DNA from: Megachile rotundata
Taxonomy: Eukaryota; Arthropoda; Insecta; Hymenoptera; Megachilidae
NCBI RefSeq assembly: GCF_050947335.1
Contig: NC_134989.1
Location: 3,279,501-3,343,500, forward strand
Direction of reading: 5' to 3'
DNA length: 64,000 bases
Part shown: one piece after another, positions 11,391 to 23,750 of the stretch
Position numbering within the stretch: position 1 is the first letter of the stretch
Layout of the letters: every line of letters starts with the position of its first letter
Position numbers and translations under genes: made by a program
Notes under the pieces: model-generated
The model's input: the letters and a program-made list of their open reading frames with translations, nothing else
Told to the model about the DNA's origin: nothing
Database searches by the model: none

Positions 11391-12359
11391 TCCACATTAT
11401 TATTGCATAGAAAGATTTATTTTTTAAATAAAACTTAGGTGGCATTTTACGTTAACAGATTACTCACAAATCATATGCCGTATCGTATTATATAATATGA
11501 AGTAGTAATAACATCGTTGAACTAATCAAAGTCCTTTGCATATTTTTAAGAAGAAATTTCTGGAATATAATAATTTATTCACCTACTACGGCATCAAACG
11601 CATAAAAGTCGTAAAAGTAACAGACAAACCTAGCATATCGATGCTAGGAGAAATCTCGTTGGAGTCGAAAGAAAATCTGAAAGCTTCGAGTTTAAGGCTT
11701 GCATTGTTAAAGTGTTTGGTCTCATGAGAACGGGAGCGTTGCGCAGCGGCAAACGGGACAAAGCAAAAGTGCATCGAGGTGCAGCGAAACGGCCGATTGG
11801 CTGCGGAGGCATCGTGAACGTTTTATAGTGTACCATGTTCTATCTTACAACTAAGCTCGCCTTCGATGGTCCCTCCTCGTGTCCATGCTCGCGAAGGTAG
11901 CCTTTTACTTAGCAGCGCGAGCCGCGCCATTAGCATGAAACCTGCGGCCTGTTCTATCGCATCGTGGAGCAGTGTCACGCCTCGAACGATCCCGGTTCGT
12001 TCTTTTTTATCCTGCTGGTTTTGTGCCCGCGAGAACAGCCACCGTGAATGGGACTGGAAAATTGCTCGGTTCATCGAGGATACCGAGGAAAGTCGGGGTC
12101 ACATTTGCTTCAAGATCGATCTTACTGTCTGGAGCAACTATAGGCTTGTCCTAAATAACACTGTGAATTCAAATTGCTTTGAGTTTCAGGCAATGTACAA
12201 TAGATTTGAAAAATCCGATGCATAACGTGTGAACGTGGGTAAATACAATGTGGGTGTACAATTTAATGAAGGTTTGAACTGTTGGTTTAAGATTCAGTAG
12301 GGTTTTTGATCCTTAAATGAATATTTTATAGTTATGATTTTATGCTTCGCATATATGTT
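11391..12359. other. Unassigned sequence with a GC-richer island at about 11700-12090
   Basis: The GC-richer centre is open on both strands: plus 119 codons at 11866-12225 and minus 83 codons at 11823-12074. No domains are visible. The flanks are AT-rich. No function assigned. Confidence 0.3.
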
Positions 12360-12695
12360 ACTACAATGAAAATTAATTTTGAAATTCTTATATTTTCAGA
12401 TTTCTATAGTCTTATATTAATATGTTCTTGAATCTCTGTATCGATAACTGCGTACTTATGTATATTTCCGATTTCTTCCTTTTTGTCAAATCTCTATGTC
12501 CCTATATTTCTGTAGTTTCTAAATCTTCATATTTCATATCTTCGTATCGCCAAATTTCTATATCTTTAAATTTTGACATTCTCAATTGTCTACATATCCA
12601 AATTTTTATATACTTCATTCTCTGTATCCCCCAAAATTTTATACTTTCCAAATCTCTATGATAGAGACACACTCAAATTGCTAGATTTCCAAATA
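12360..12695 (-). repeat. Pyrimidine-strand degenerate simple repeat, left half (split by a mariner)
   Basis: Units such as AAATCTCTATGTCC and CCAAATTTCTATATC fill this interval, and the same type resumes at 13622. The tract was one block before the mariner inserted. Frames of 79 and 106 codons here are low-complexity artefacts. Confidence 0.7.
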
Positions 12696-13619
12696 CGAGG
12701 TGCGATCATTAAGTTCCCGGACTGTGTCTGCTGTGACCAAACGGTTCACACAATTGACATGCGCTCGCAGAACATACGAATAACAATCTTCAAGAGAAAT
12801 GACACGAAGTTTGGAAGCGATATGTTCATTAAATCGTGTGTTATACAATTTTATAGTAGCATACGCGCGCGCTCCGCTGCGAAATTACGATGAACTCCAA
12901 ATTGGAACAAAGAGCTAACATTAAATTCTGTGTGAGACTCGGGAAATCGGCGACCGAAACGCACGCAATGTTAAAACAGGCTTACGGGAATGAAGTAATG
13001 AGTCGGACGAGCTGTTTTGAGTGGCATTCACGATCCAAAAATGGCAGGACATCTTTGGAAGACGACGAGAGATCCAGGCGGTCACTCACGTGCAACACTT
13101 CCGAAAACATGGAAAAAATTCGGGCAATTGTGCATGAAGATCGACGCATCACCATCAAACAAATTTCCGATATCATGATGATGTCATTTGGGGAGGTACA
13201 AATGATCTTAACCTCAATTTTGAGCAAAGAAGAATTGGGTGCTCCAAGACGACAACGCGCCAGCACACAGAGCACTCGTAACACAAGAGTTTTGTGCACG
13301 AAATAACATGATCGTCCTTCGTCACCCTCCATACTCACCAGATTTGGTACCCTGTGACTTCTTTTTGTTCTCCAAAATGAAATTGAAGCTAAAGGGTCGG
13401 CGGTTTGACACGGAGGACGAGATTCAACGCGAATCGCAGGAGGTGCTCGACGCTTCAAGAAGAAGACTTTCAGAAAGCTTTCCAAAAATGGCAGAAGCGC
13501 TGGGATCGGTGTATAGTTGCCCAAGGGGATTACATTGAAGGGGATAACAGCCAAATTTGAAAAAGGTAACTGTATCTGCATATACGGGACCAGTCCGGGA
13601 ACTTAATGATCGCACCTCG
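12696..13619 (+). mobile_element. Internally deleted mariner element with perfect 29-bp terminal inverted repeats
   Basis: The termini at 12696-12724 and 13591-13619 are perfect inverted repeats beginning CGAGGTGCGATCATTAAG. TA flanks both ends (12694-12695, 13620-13621). The element is 924 bp, about 0.4 kb short of a complete mariner. It sits inside a degenerate pyrimidine repeat tract, so it is younger than that tract. Its transposase (plus strand) is broken by a central deletion and a further frameshift. Confidence 0.95.
12890..13560 (+). pseudogene. Mariner transposase with central deletion and frameshift
   Basis: The start ATG at 12890 opens a well-preserved N-terminal DNA-binding half: KLEQRANIKFCVRLGKSATE, then a second helix-turn-helix with RRITIKQISD. 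This is the type of transposase N-terminus often annotated in insects as FLJ37770- or GVQW3-like. Near 13235 the frame changes: the sequence continues as WVLQDDNAPAHR one frame over, and the segment that should hold the first catalytic Asp is missing. The other two aspartates are present in DDNAPAH and PCDFFLF with 34 residues between them. A second small frameshift near 13460 moves the true C-terminus (EEDFQKAFQKW to GDNSQI, stop at 13558-13560) to a third frame. Not functional. Confidence 0.9.
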
Positions 13620-13621
13620 TA

Positions 13622-13740
13622 TAATATATCCAAATTTCTACTTTCTAAATCTTCTACTTACTAAATCTTCTGTATTCTCAATTCATCACATTCTGCTATT
13701 ATTATATTTCTAAATGTCTGTATGCTCAAATTTCTGTACT
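13622..13740 (-). repeat. Pyrimidine-strand degenerate simple repeat, right half
   Basis: Continuation of the tract at 12360-12695, interrupted by the mariner: CCAAATTTCTACTTTCTAAA and similar units. Confidence 0.65.
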
Positions 13741-14179
13741 TTCAATCAAATCAACAGGTACATGATTTAGGTCAATGAATATTCTAGTTATAAATATTAA
13801 ATATCCAAGAAAAAAAATAAATTTTATAGTAAACTTAAATAAATCTGCTGCAGAAAATCTCTGAATAAAAATAAATAGTAAAAATAATATTAAAAATACT
13901 TTAAGTTCAAAGTTCATGTCGAAGAGCTATAATATTTTTCTGCAATTACTGTGATAGATCCATCAGGATGAAAGTAATATTAATGATTTTGTAGAAAATT
14001 AAATAAAAACACCTGTTTTTGAAAATGATTTTTATTTTAAGAAACAATAAAAAGAAATACTTAAATAAATATGTTATATTTTATGTAACAATAAAAACAA
14101 TACCAACATTGATACGATACAACATTGATTCTCTTTATATTCTCCGCTAATCACTGCAAGTTCTGCCAAATACCAATAC
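13741..14179. other. AT-rich unique sequence, nothing recognised
   Basis: A-rich and T-rich runs only. The 63-codon minus frame at 13726-13917 is AT-driven. Confidence 0.4.
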
Positions 14180-14660
14180 GACTGTTAACTCGTCTTTAGG
14201 GTTAACGGGCTAAGGTCTGACCGTATTCTCAATAAGTAGAAGCAGCCATTGCTAAAAGATGCTTTATCGCCAGCACATAGCTCGATTGTAGTGTTTGTTG
14301 CACGTGTCTAACCAATGCAGTTCGATGCACACAGAAAAGCTTGTATCGATCTTTGCGAGAACGGTAACCGTTTCACGTTCCATCGTTCGTGTCTGGCTGG
14401 AAAAGTTCCCATTACTTTTACACGGCCCCGAACACAATGATGTAATCGTATTAGGCGTTTTATCGTGGCCAAAGGCGGGAGGCATCAAATATGCATTCGG
14501 GCTCGCAGCGAACAGTCACGTCTCGAACAACTACCGTTCTTTTCTCTCGATTTTTTTCTGCATGTTGCTACTGTTGCGAACCACCGAAAGTAGGATGAAT
14601 AACGCCCCTTAATTTTCTTTCACCTCGTCTCCTACGCTTTTGTAAATCTCCTTTGTGGCG
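14180..14660. other. GC-richer island, no recognisable gene
   Basis: A GC-richer stretch with a 105-codon plus frame (14295-14612) and a 74-codon minus frame (14264-14488) on the same DNA. The last residues of the plus frame form a short hydrophobic segment, but no family is recognisable. No function assigned. Confidence 0.3.
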
Positions 14661-14979
14661 TGGCAATGTACGGTGATAGGTATTGACTGTCCTTCGCAAA
14701 CTTTTACAAAATTCGAACACCATGATGTTGGGTGAAGAATTCAATTTCTTGTTATCTTTGCGTGAAATCGAAAAATTTAAACGCACAATTTTCAACTTTT
14801 TAAATCTATACCATTCCAAAACAATTCAAATTTTTAATTTATAAACTTCATTTCAAACTTTCATTTCTAGATTTAAAAATTGTATAATTTAGAAATTCAT
14901 AAACTTTAGAATTTTCAATCTATCAATTTTTTAAATTATCAAATTTTCAAATCTTAGATTGTAATTTTAAAATATCGTA
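14661..14979 (-). repeat. Degenerate simple repeat, C-rich strand on plus (mainly 14800-14960)
   Basis: After about 140 bases of unassigned sequence, diverged AATTT units such as CAAATTTTTAATTTATAAAC follow to about 14960. Confidence 0.5.
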
Positions 14980-15605
14980 TTGTCACGAATAGAATTGTTG
15001 CGCGAGGAATTATCACGTCTTATATCGCCAAGTATTTTATTATTGTACGTGGAAATGCCACGCATTATATTATCACACATATAGTTACTATGCATGGAGT
15101 GGCAATGTAAAATTGCAGAATTATTACTCTCTTTAACGCCACACGTAGTTTTAATATATTTGGAATTGCAATCCTTTATGTGAAATTGTCATACGAAAAA
15201 TTAATTACTCGTAAGACTGCTACGCGTTATATTGCCGTGCGCCAAATTGTTACAAGTTATATCGCCATATCTGAAATTGCTCTACACGTGGAGTTGTAAT
15301 CCATTCTATTACTAGATGTAGAATTCCTAGGTGCTATATTGCCATACGTGAAATTACCACATGTTATATCGCCATACGCAGAGTTACTGCTAATTACCGT
15401 ACACTGTGTCGTCTTGCGCGGAACTGGTACCTACGGAATTCTTACATATTGTGCTGCTACTTACAGAATTGTTGATCAGTGAAATTACTTTGTGTAAAAT
15501 TGCCACGTGTTATATCACCACATATTATATCCCCATGTGATATATCACCATTCACGAAAGCGCTATGGGTCGAATTTCCACGTACTGTACCATGTGTATC
15601 TAAAA
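14980..15605 (+). repeat. Degenerate tandem repeat built on TTATATCGCCAT / GAAATTGCCAC words
   Basis: About 600 bp in which words like TTATATCGCCATA, GTGAAATTGCCACG and CACGTGTTATATC return every 20-30 bp with many substitutions. It is distinct from the AATTT family. A related array in opposite orientation is at 50810-51140. Confidence 0.7.
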
Positions 15606-17411
15606 ATGTCTAACTTCATAATACCTAAAATGAAAATTGTCTATCAAATTCTCAATATATAATAACATTTTAATTAAAAATAGTAATTTTTAAACTCATA
15701 CAATTTTTACAACTCTTAAATCCTCGAAACTTATACGCACAGATAAATCTCTATAAAATGCAGCTGTCTTCATGTATGCATAATATCGAGTAATTAAAAA
15801 TAAGTCGATAGCACACCTGACGTTTCATCGATTTATGGAAATAGTTTCCCATTTCCGGTCCCGGTATCGACAGCCAAGACTACAGCTCGTCTTGTTCTGA
15901 TGAATAGTCTTTGTTAATGGAGTTACGTCGAACCCCGTCGTCGGTTAATTGCATTAAATTAGCCAGAAGTTTGAGGTTGAAGAATAATGGCTGTTGTTCC
16001 TTGACTTATCGTCATGAATTGTTATTCGAGTTGCTTTTGTTGCTACCAGTTGCTTTAGTTTTACAAGATGTTCTTAGAGAAAACGTACGTTTCTAGATTT
16101 TAGGAGATTGCACGAGACTCGAAGAGAATGTACTTACTTTCTTGTTGAAGTTACCGGTACGTGATAGAACAGAGCGCATGTTGGATCAATATACGTAATT
16201 TTATTTGTAAGTTTCTTTTAAACAGCGCAAAAAATTGTTGATGGAGATACGAACAATTTGTTGCTTTTAATTGTCGTATACTGTTTAAATTGACTTGATA
16301 TTGAAAATCACTGTTAAATCAATTTTTGACAAAAGATTTTATTTGCATATCGAAAATTAATTAATTATGTTTTATATATTTATAATGTATCAATTATTTC
16401 AATGGTAGATCGATCTGAAATTGTTTAATTTTATAAGTACCTATAATTAATTTATATTGCTGTATTTACCTAAATTAATTTATAATGTACATGATAATTA
16501 ATCTTGTAAATATTCATATCAATTATAACATTATTATATTTCAGATAAGTATTTATAAGATTAAATATCTTTAAATTTATTTAAGATAAATGTTAGAAAT
16601 ATTTATACATATAATTACTAATAAGTAATTTACTGACATTATAAGTATATAACGTAATATAAGTAAGTTTCTAATAAATACAATATATATATTACTGTAT
16701 ATATTTGTATCACTCTAAAATTAATCTTGAAGATATTCCAATATATTTGAACAATTAATTAATCGATTACCGGTGATAATATTTCTTACAACATCTTAAT
16801 CATTCTCAAATGGCAACATAATAAATAATATAATTGTGCTAACGGGATAATTCAATTAATAAAAATCATTGTAATGATCGATTCCTCAAGAATCCTCAGC
16901 CGCAGAAATTCAATTAAACGCTGTGGAATAAGGTTTTGCATCCATTCTCGCCAGGAAATTGAAGAAATTACACGTCATGGAGAATAATTGCTCGGAAAGC
17001 GGAAGAAAGTGGCGGGTGAAAACCTATATTTTTATTTCGTTCGTTTGCCTGGTTGCTTTTGGAAGTCACGATCCTTTCAAACAACTTTTCGTTCGTTTCT
17101 TTTTTCTTATTAATCACGTTACGTCAGCGATTAAACGCGAAAAAAGAAAACAGGAATGTAATTACGATGTCCAGTCGTGGTCCTGGGGACATCGAGGCTT
17201 TTAATTAACTTTTCCATAGCTCGGCTGCTGTGGCTATGGTTTCGGTCGCTGAAACCACGGTGCAGAGGAATGTATGCATTAATTCTTGGTGGCTCGGTGT
17301 TCCACTTGTGCGGTCGTGGATAAAAGTTCTTGGAAAAGCTTTAATGTTGCCACGATCGCGTCGCTTTTCTTTCTTTTTCACTATGAAACAGATTTCCGTG
17401 TATTTCTTATT
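15606..17411. other. AT-rich sequence with a GC-richer island near 16960-17340
   Basis: 15606-16950 is mostly AT-rich unique sequence, with extreme AT content at 16330-16760. 16960-17340 is GC-richer and holds plus frames of 81 codons (16959-17204) and 76 codons (17230-17460) without recognisable domains. Confidence 0.35.
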
Positions 17412-17559
17412 TATATGTTACCGGCCAAACCCGATGTTAGGCCAAACTAGTTTTGCCTAGACTAAGCTAGTTCATCTTATATGCGATAGTATAGGATGAA
17501 CTGGTTTGACCTAGGAAAAACTAGTTTATCCTAAAATCGGGTTTTGCCGGTAACATATA
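17412..17559. mobile_element. 148-bp imperfect hairpin with TATATGTTACCGG ends
   Basis: The first 69 bases are repeated inverted in the last 69. I count 58 matches, the ends being TATATGTTACCGGC and its complement. The loop is about 10 bases. The length and TA-rich edges fit a short MITE that folds fully on itself. A microRNA-like precursor is an alternative but the stem is long for that. Confidence 0.7.
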
Positions 17560-19638
17560 CATAAAATACTATTTAATTTCTTAACGTGTCAAATATCTTC
17601 TCTAGCGTCTCTTCACGTATTGTTGCGAATTTTAAATCGAATTCAAATACACTATTGTAAGAATTTGATGTAATGAAATATGTAGTTGGAGAATGTTACT
17701 AATTTTTAAAAATATGATAAAATTTGGTTAATTGTATTGTACAATGAAATAATTAGAAGAATGAAAAATTACTAATAATTAAATATGTTAGTAATGACAT
17801 TATGCTTTGATGTTCATTATTAATTAATAAGTCGAATTTTTATGGTAAAAATTAAGTTTGGGCATATAATTAAAAAACAGTAGAAGTAATTAGATAATTT
17901 CTAATGGTACTAATTACATATGTTAGTACTGATCTTTTGTCCGAAATTAATTAATATCTGACTTGGTGATATTACAATTCAGTGTAAAACCCCGGGAAGG
18001 TATTATTGGTCAAAAGTATTATTATCTATTTCGATTTTCAAGATTAATTGTCCGTCAGTGTTAAAAAAAGGTAATCAAATAATGGTTAGAATAATAAAAC
18101 GATACTAGTAATCTAGAATGTTATTAACAGTAAGTTGTAAGAAGTAGGTGTTAGAAGGTAACTTTTCAAAGCATAATTATGTGCGTGGTTTTAGGAAAAT
18201 CATTGTCTGATGTGAAAACGTGACGAAAATGCGTGGGAGGTAGTTGGTATCGATAAGTTAAAGGCGGAAGTGCGGAAAGACGTTAATAACGATGTAAAAT
18301 TAATCTCTTGTTAAAATTATAACAGAACAAAGGTGCTACATGTTTTTTCTCGAATTGGTTTTTCGATACTAAAATTACGGCAATTATTGCATTATTCCTA
18401 TTGATTGTATAACAATGAAGAGATTATAAGTTTTATTATTTGATATTGATTGTATGTATTGAAGTATCACATTACAGATGAAAGTTTTGATTTATTTTAT
18501 TAAAAATTGTAATACAACTTTATTTTATACAAATATACAAATGTAAATTAATTGCGTTTATAAAACTATTATAGCTAATAAGCATAATTTATATATTAGA
18601 TAGAGAGTTTTTAAAAAGATTTTAAAAAGTTACATAGTATTAAATGTGAAATGTATGCATAGAAAATAATAATAAATATAAATTGACAGCGATAAATAGG
18701 TATACAGAAATTGAAGCTTTGGTTTTTACAAAATTATTAATTTCAATAAATTATGAGAAGAAGCAAGAATTAAAAAAGAGAAATAGCAGATGTAGTTTAA
18801 TTAAATTTATTCAGAATTCAGTAGCCAATCAAATTTTTAAATAATCCACCAGTTTAGCATCTTACAATTAGTAGGTTAGCGCTGATTTAATTTTCAATTA
18901 ATTTTGATTAAATCCTCTGTACCGTTTTGACATTATGCAAATCTGTATTTTGATTCAAGCTTCATTAAATTTACCATAGTTCTCTCTTACTAAACGATAT
19001 TATTGCTTGTAGAAGGAAATGAACAGCTCCAAGTTTGAAGCTGGGATAAATTCATGAAATCTTCATGTAGGTTGTCGGGATGTGTGTCAAGTATCCAGAA
19101 CTGGAAGTGACATTCGCCTGCTCCACTTTACGAAGGCCCTTGAACTCCTTTTTGAGTTCTCACGCGAACTCATTTGCTCCTCAGATGCTCGACAGCTTTT
19201 GTTTAAAGCATGAGAGATGCATTAGCCCTTTACTCGACACTGTTGCAAATCGCGTTTTAAATTGTGTTCTTCAACATTTCGTTAATTGTTCCTTTTCGTT
19301 TGCGCCTCTCATTATTTGTCTGCCCGAGTAAAAATTCAGCTTTCTACTATGGAAATGATAAACAAAGGATGGTCTCATTTTACTTTGAAATGTTTTATTA
19401 TTAGCTGTGAAGATGTATCACAAAATAATGCGATGCTTGAAATAATTAGAGCGTCGCCTTGGATGGTTTTCTTCTCATAGAAATATATGTACATAATGAT
19501 TTTAAATTTCATGCATTTTATGTCTAAACGTCGAACGACGATGATATTTTAATTTATTCTTTTTTTGATTGTATTACAATTGTGTAACAATCTTACAGAC
19601 AATTTCATTAACAATTTTACTGACAATTTTGATTAAAA
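17560..19638. other. AT-rich unique sequence, nothing recognised
   Basis: The only frames are short. 83 codons on plus at 19080-19331 lies in a slightly GC-richer patch (19070-19330) and has no motif. Confidence 0.4.
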
Positions 19639-19795
19639 GTAAACGTATTGATTTTATTTACAATTTTTATTGAAAATAAATGTGTTGGTTGTATTCATAA
19701 TTTTTATTACAAATAAATATATTGGTCGTTTCTTACAATTTTTATAAAAATAAATGTATTGATTTTATCCACAATGCTTATTAAGAGAAATAAAT
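19639..19795. repeat. Tandem repeat, four diverged copies of about 37 bp
   Basis: The word ATAAATGTATTGATTTTAT followed by ACAATTTTTATT recurs four times with a period of 37-38 bp. Confidence 0.65.
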
Positions 19796-20639
19796 GTTAT
19801 TAAATTATTAAGAAATTCCAGATTTGAGATTTCTAGTAGAAATATGTGTTCTAAAATTGTATTGGCACATTTAATTATAGGAAAATCGGGGTAGAACCAA
19901 ATTTATTAGGCTACATTTCCGCTTTTCTCGGTTCACTTCACTTCCGTATTAAGAAAATATTCGATATTACCAGCATTCGATGAAAGGTGTGCTCCTGGTA
20001 AATGTCGTGGGTTAAATGTGACCCATCTGTCACGCCAGGTCTTTCGGAAGATTTCATTATACAGTTAGGGTCATCGATATTCAGATAGCCGTGACGGGTA
20101 CTGTGCGTTTCAAACTAGTAACCATATTAAATCTTTTACTTGCGATATAAAAGAAAGACAATATATCAAATAAATGAAAGATAATATTAATCACTTAGCA
20201 AAATAATATTGATTATAAGCCTTTTATCTCCGAAGCAATGTATCAGAAGTGTCATAGTAACAACTGGGGCAAGGTTAATCACTACTATCTCTACCTTTAC
20301 AATTTATAGCTACATTCTAGAAGATCACAAAATAGAAATGGAGGTCTGAGTCATGACTGCAGTTCTCTGCAACAAAAGCATTTAAGGTTTTATGGTATCC
20401 TACCTGGATGATACCATAACAGAAGATAACATAGTATCTGATTTATAGTGGCATCGGATTGTTTCCAGTAACTGTACTTATGCAAGAAAGTTGGCTTGAT
20501 AATCGTGGCGTGTGAGAAGGAACGAGTGTTGTACAGTCATGAACAAATCTGGTTTCTCTAGGGAAAATTACGTTGCTGGTGAAATTGACTCCATGACTGC
20601 TATACATTGATTCCGGATTTACAAACATAGACGCTTAGC
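19796..20639. other. Unassigned sequence, slightly GC-richer in parts
   Basis: No supported gene. The 61-codon minus frame at 20443-20628 lies in an ordinary stretch and has no recognisable motif. Confidence 0.4.
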
Positions 20640-21512
20640 ACCTTTTTAATTTTTAAATATACTTACTTTAAAGTTTAGACATTTTCAATTTTTTTACTTT
20701 CTAGAGCTGTTGAAAATTAAAGATTTAATGCTTGTATGGTTTGGGAATTTAGGAAATTGCAAGTTTAAAAATTTGGAAATTTACAGATTTGAGGATTTAG
20801 GAATTTGAAGATTTGCAGACATAAGTTTGGGAATTTGAACGTTTGGAAACTTGCGCGTTTGGGAGTATAGAAATATGGAAATTTAAAGATTTGTGAATAT
20901 AGGAATTTCACAATTTAGGGGTTTAGGAATTTAGAGATTTGGAAATCTAGTAACTTGGAAATTTTAGAATTTGTCAAATTTAAAGATTTTGAGATTTAAA
21001 AATTGGATATAAAGAATTGAAAATTTGGGGATTTGTATATATTTCAGAGTTTGGATAATTAGTAGTTTGCTATGTAAAAATTTGGAATTTAGAGATTTGG
21101 CAACTTAAATACTTGGTAATTTAGAGATTTTGGAATTTACGGATTTAGAAATTTAGTAATTTGGAGATTTAGGGGTTTGGAAAAGAGGCTTGAAGATTTA
21201 ACAATTTAGGGATTTGGGAATTTCGAGATGCGGAAATTTCCAAATTTAGGTACATAAAATTTTAAGAATTTTGAAATTTATGAATTTAGGGATTTCGTAA
21301 CTTCGGAAGTTCACAAGTTCGGAATTTCGAAAGTTATGGTTTGGTAATTAATTGATGGGGAAATTTCGTCATTTTTACATGTGAATCTGCGAAAATTTGG
21401 AATTTTGAAAATTTCAGAATATAAACATTTAAAAATTAAATAAATTTGAGAATACATAAAATTGGAAAATTTGGATTTAACAATTTTTAAATTCACATAT
21501 TTAATTCCTATA
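20640..21512 (+). repeat. AATTTGGGA-type degenerate simple repeat, G-rich strand on plus (longest such tract)
   Basis: Nearly 900 bp of diverged units such as TTTGGAAATTTACAGATTTG with G but little C on plus. The 72-codon minus frame at 21311-21529 is a product of the repeat. Confidence 0.8.
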
Positions 21513-22559
21513 TATTTATGTTGACCCAAAGGAAGCCTACATTGCAGCCGAGTGTACCGTGGCAGGAGGCCGCGGGCTAGAAAGTAGCCAGCAACTTATT
21601 GCGGTTGCTTGCTGGCTGCACATCTCGTTGGAACAACTTTAAGCCGACTGCAACGGCATTTACCGCAAACAGAATCCTAGTGTGTTCAAAGTGCTAGGTA
21701 ACATTGACATCCTTGGAATCCGATGAATTCTTATCGGCCACTATCCGTCATGCTTACTGATTCAAGTCGATCGTGTAATGGTGTAAGAATTAATTCTTTT
21801 CGGGTTCAATTGTATTTGCTATGATTGTGTCTATAAGTGTGACAATTTGTGAAATTTCAACAATGGCAAACATTATCTATTTTATAATTGAAATGTCAAG
21901 TATATGCTCGCATCATCAGGATATATGAAACAACCTAACATTTACAATTAGATTGCTATGTTAAATTCGTTGAAAATTATTTTTAATAAACGTGATCGAT
22001 TATTTTGAACACGTTTAACATATTTTGCTAAATATTAATAGTAATAGTAATAGTGAGAGCAAAATGAATAGTAATAGTAATAGCAATAAGTAATGGTAAA
22101 TTTTATTTGTTATGAATAGGAAAAAAGCAAGTGATTATTTTAACATAAACAATAAATAAAAGCGGTGAGTGATATTAAATATTTGTTAGAGGTTATTACG
22201 TACAAAATTAAATTATTGAACTATTATTTGAAAGCAAGAATGATGTTTAGCGCAATCTATAATTAATTTTGTTCGCATTTTTTATTTATTATGTATATGT
22301 ATATTTTAAAATATTATTCTCTGTTATATTACATAAAATAATCATAGGATAATAGAAAAGCAATACTGGTATTTCTGCAGATAAATCATTAGTAATATAA
22401 AAAATGAAACGTGAACCGTTACTAGTAAATGATCTACCGCTGCAATAACTCGATTTCACGAAACAATTTGCTTTCAAATAGTTTCACTCGGAAAGAGTTA
22501 ATCTAAACCAGTATTCCATAATAACAACAACTTCACAGTACATCTTGAATAAAATTGCT
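21513..22559. other. Unassigned sequence with GC-richer patch at 21530-21780
   Basis: The patch contains a short inverted pair, AGCCAGCAACTT and TTGCTTGCTGGCT, about 20 bases apart. A short AATAGT microsatellite lies at about 22030-22090. The remainder is AT-rich. No gene seen. Confidence 0.4.
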
Positions 22560-22990
22560 AACATCGTTAACACGGTCCCTGAAACTCGAACTTCAATGCT
22601 ACGTGCGTTTCCTAGTTCCTCTGTTACCGTGGATCGCCGACTCGAGGGATCGTGTTTTGCACGCGAACTCGGTTTTGTAATCTAACTCGACGAGGTTTCC
22701 TCGTTCGAGAGGTGTATCGAGCTTGGAATGCCAGAGCCTTGGACACCCAGCGGTGAAACTGAAACTGGAACTGGAAGTGGAACTTGAACTGGCGTCGTTC
22801 GATGGGACGTTCTCTTCTGGTTCCTCTCCAAACGATTTTACCCGTATGGCTTTTGTCCCGGAAATAGCGATCGAAATCGATTTCAGGAACCACTTTGCCC
22901 TCGACCCCCCAGAAATATGATCGAATGACTCACTTGGTTAACCGTGAACACGTTCCGCTTGAAATCATGCTACATCTTCTTCTTTTTGTT
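22560..22990. other. GC-richer island with GAACTG-type hexamer run
   Basis: The block is open on the minus strand for 89 codons (22624-22893; arginine-rich, with a KFHFQFQFQFH stretch) and on plus for 65 codons. The alternating residues come from a degenerate run like GAAACTGGAACTGGAAGTGG at 22757-22792. No domain recognised, so not called as a gene. Confidence 0.35.
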
Positions 22991-23329
22991 CTTCCGGTTT
23001 ACTGGAAGACTCATGTTCTTAATCTTTCGTTGTTTTCGCGAATTAATCTTGTACAAGCTTCTTCTTATATTTATGTATGCTCTTACTAATCTTTTACTTT
23101 CTTTTTGTATTTATGTATGTTATTATGTTGTCAATGTTAAATACAGTATGTTGTACACGTTGAAAGTTGCATTGTATACGTACATATACATGTTGTTTTC
23201 AACATTTTATTATATAACATGAAAATTTTAATTTTATTATGCTAAATACGGATGGACTATTTAGGATAAGTGTAGTCCTTCGCCCAAGATGGTTAAAGAT
23301 AGTTAAAGATAGTTTATTGGATGGAATGA
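22991..23329. other. T-rich sequence, nothing recognised
   Basis: The plus frames here (64 codons at 22895-23089; 92 codons at 22944-23222) are F, L and Y-rich because the DNA is T-rich. Not supported as genes. Confidence 0.4.
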
Positions 23330-23750
23330 TAAATAATAACATGTTGGGAACATATGGTCGCTTTAGCTAAAAGAATCAAAATGATAAAAGTTAGTTCTAA
23401 AAAAGTTAAGCAATATTGAAATATAAAAAAATGTTATATAGTAGAGCTATAGTGTTAAAATGTAAGAAGTTTCAAAAAGCTCAAAGTAAAAATTGATAAA
23501 AGCAATACGAATATTAAAACATAAAAAGTTTTGGAATAGTTAGGCTGAAATATTAAAATACGTAAAAAATTTGTAAATAGTGAAGTTAAATATGAAAGTA
23601 CGCCAAAGTGTGAAGTGGTGAATCCAAAATATAAAAATGTACCAAATTTTGCAGTAGTGAAGCTGAATTTTTAAAATATAAAGAATGTTTAGGTAGTGAA
23701 GTTAAAATATTAAAATATAAAAAAATTGAAACGTAGTAATTATACCTCAT
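23330..23750 (+). repeat. Degenerate tandem repeat (AAAATATAAAAA ... TAGTGAAGTT unit, about 50 bp)
   Basis: The words ATTAAAATATAAAAA and GTAGTGAAGTT alternate several times at roughly 50-bp intervals with strong divergence. Confidence 0.55.
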
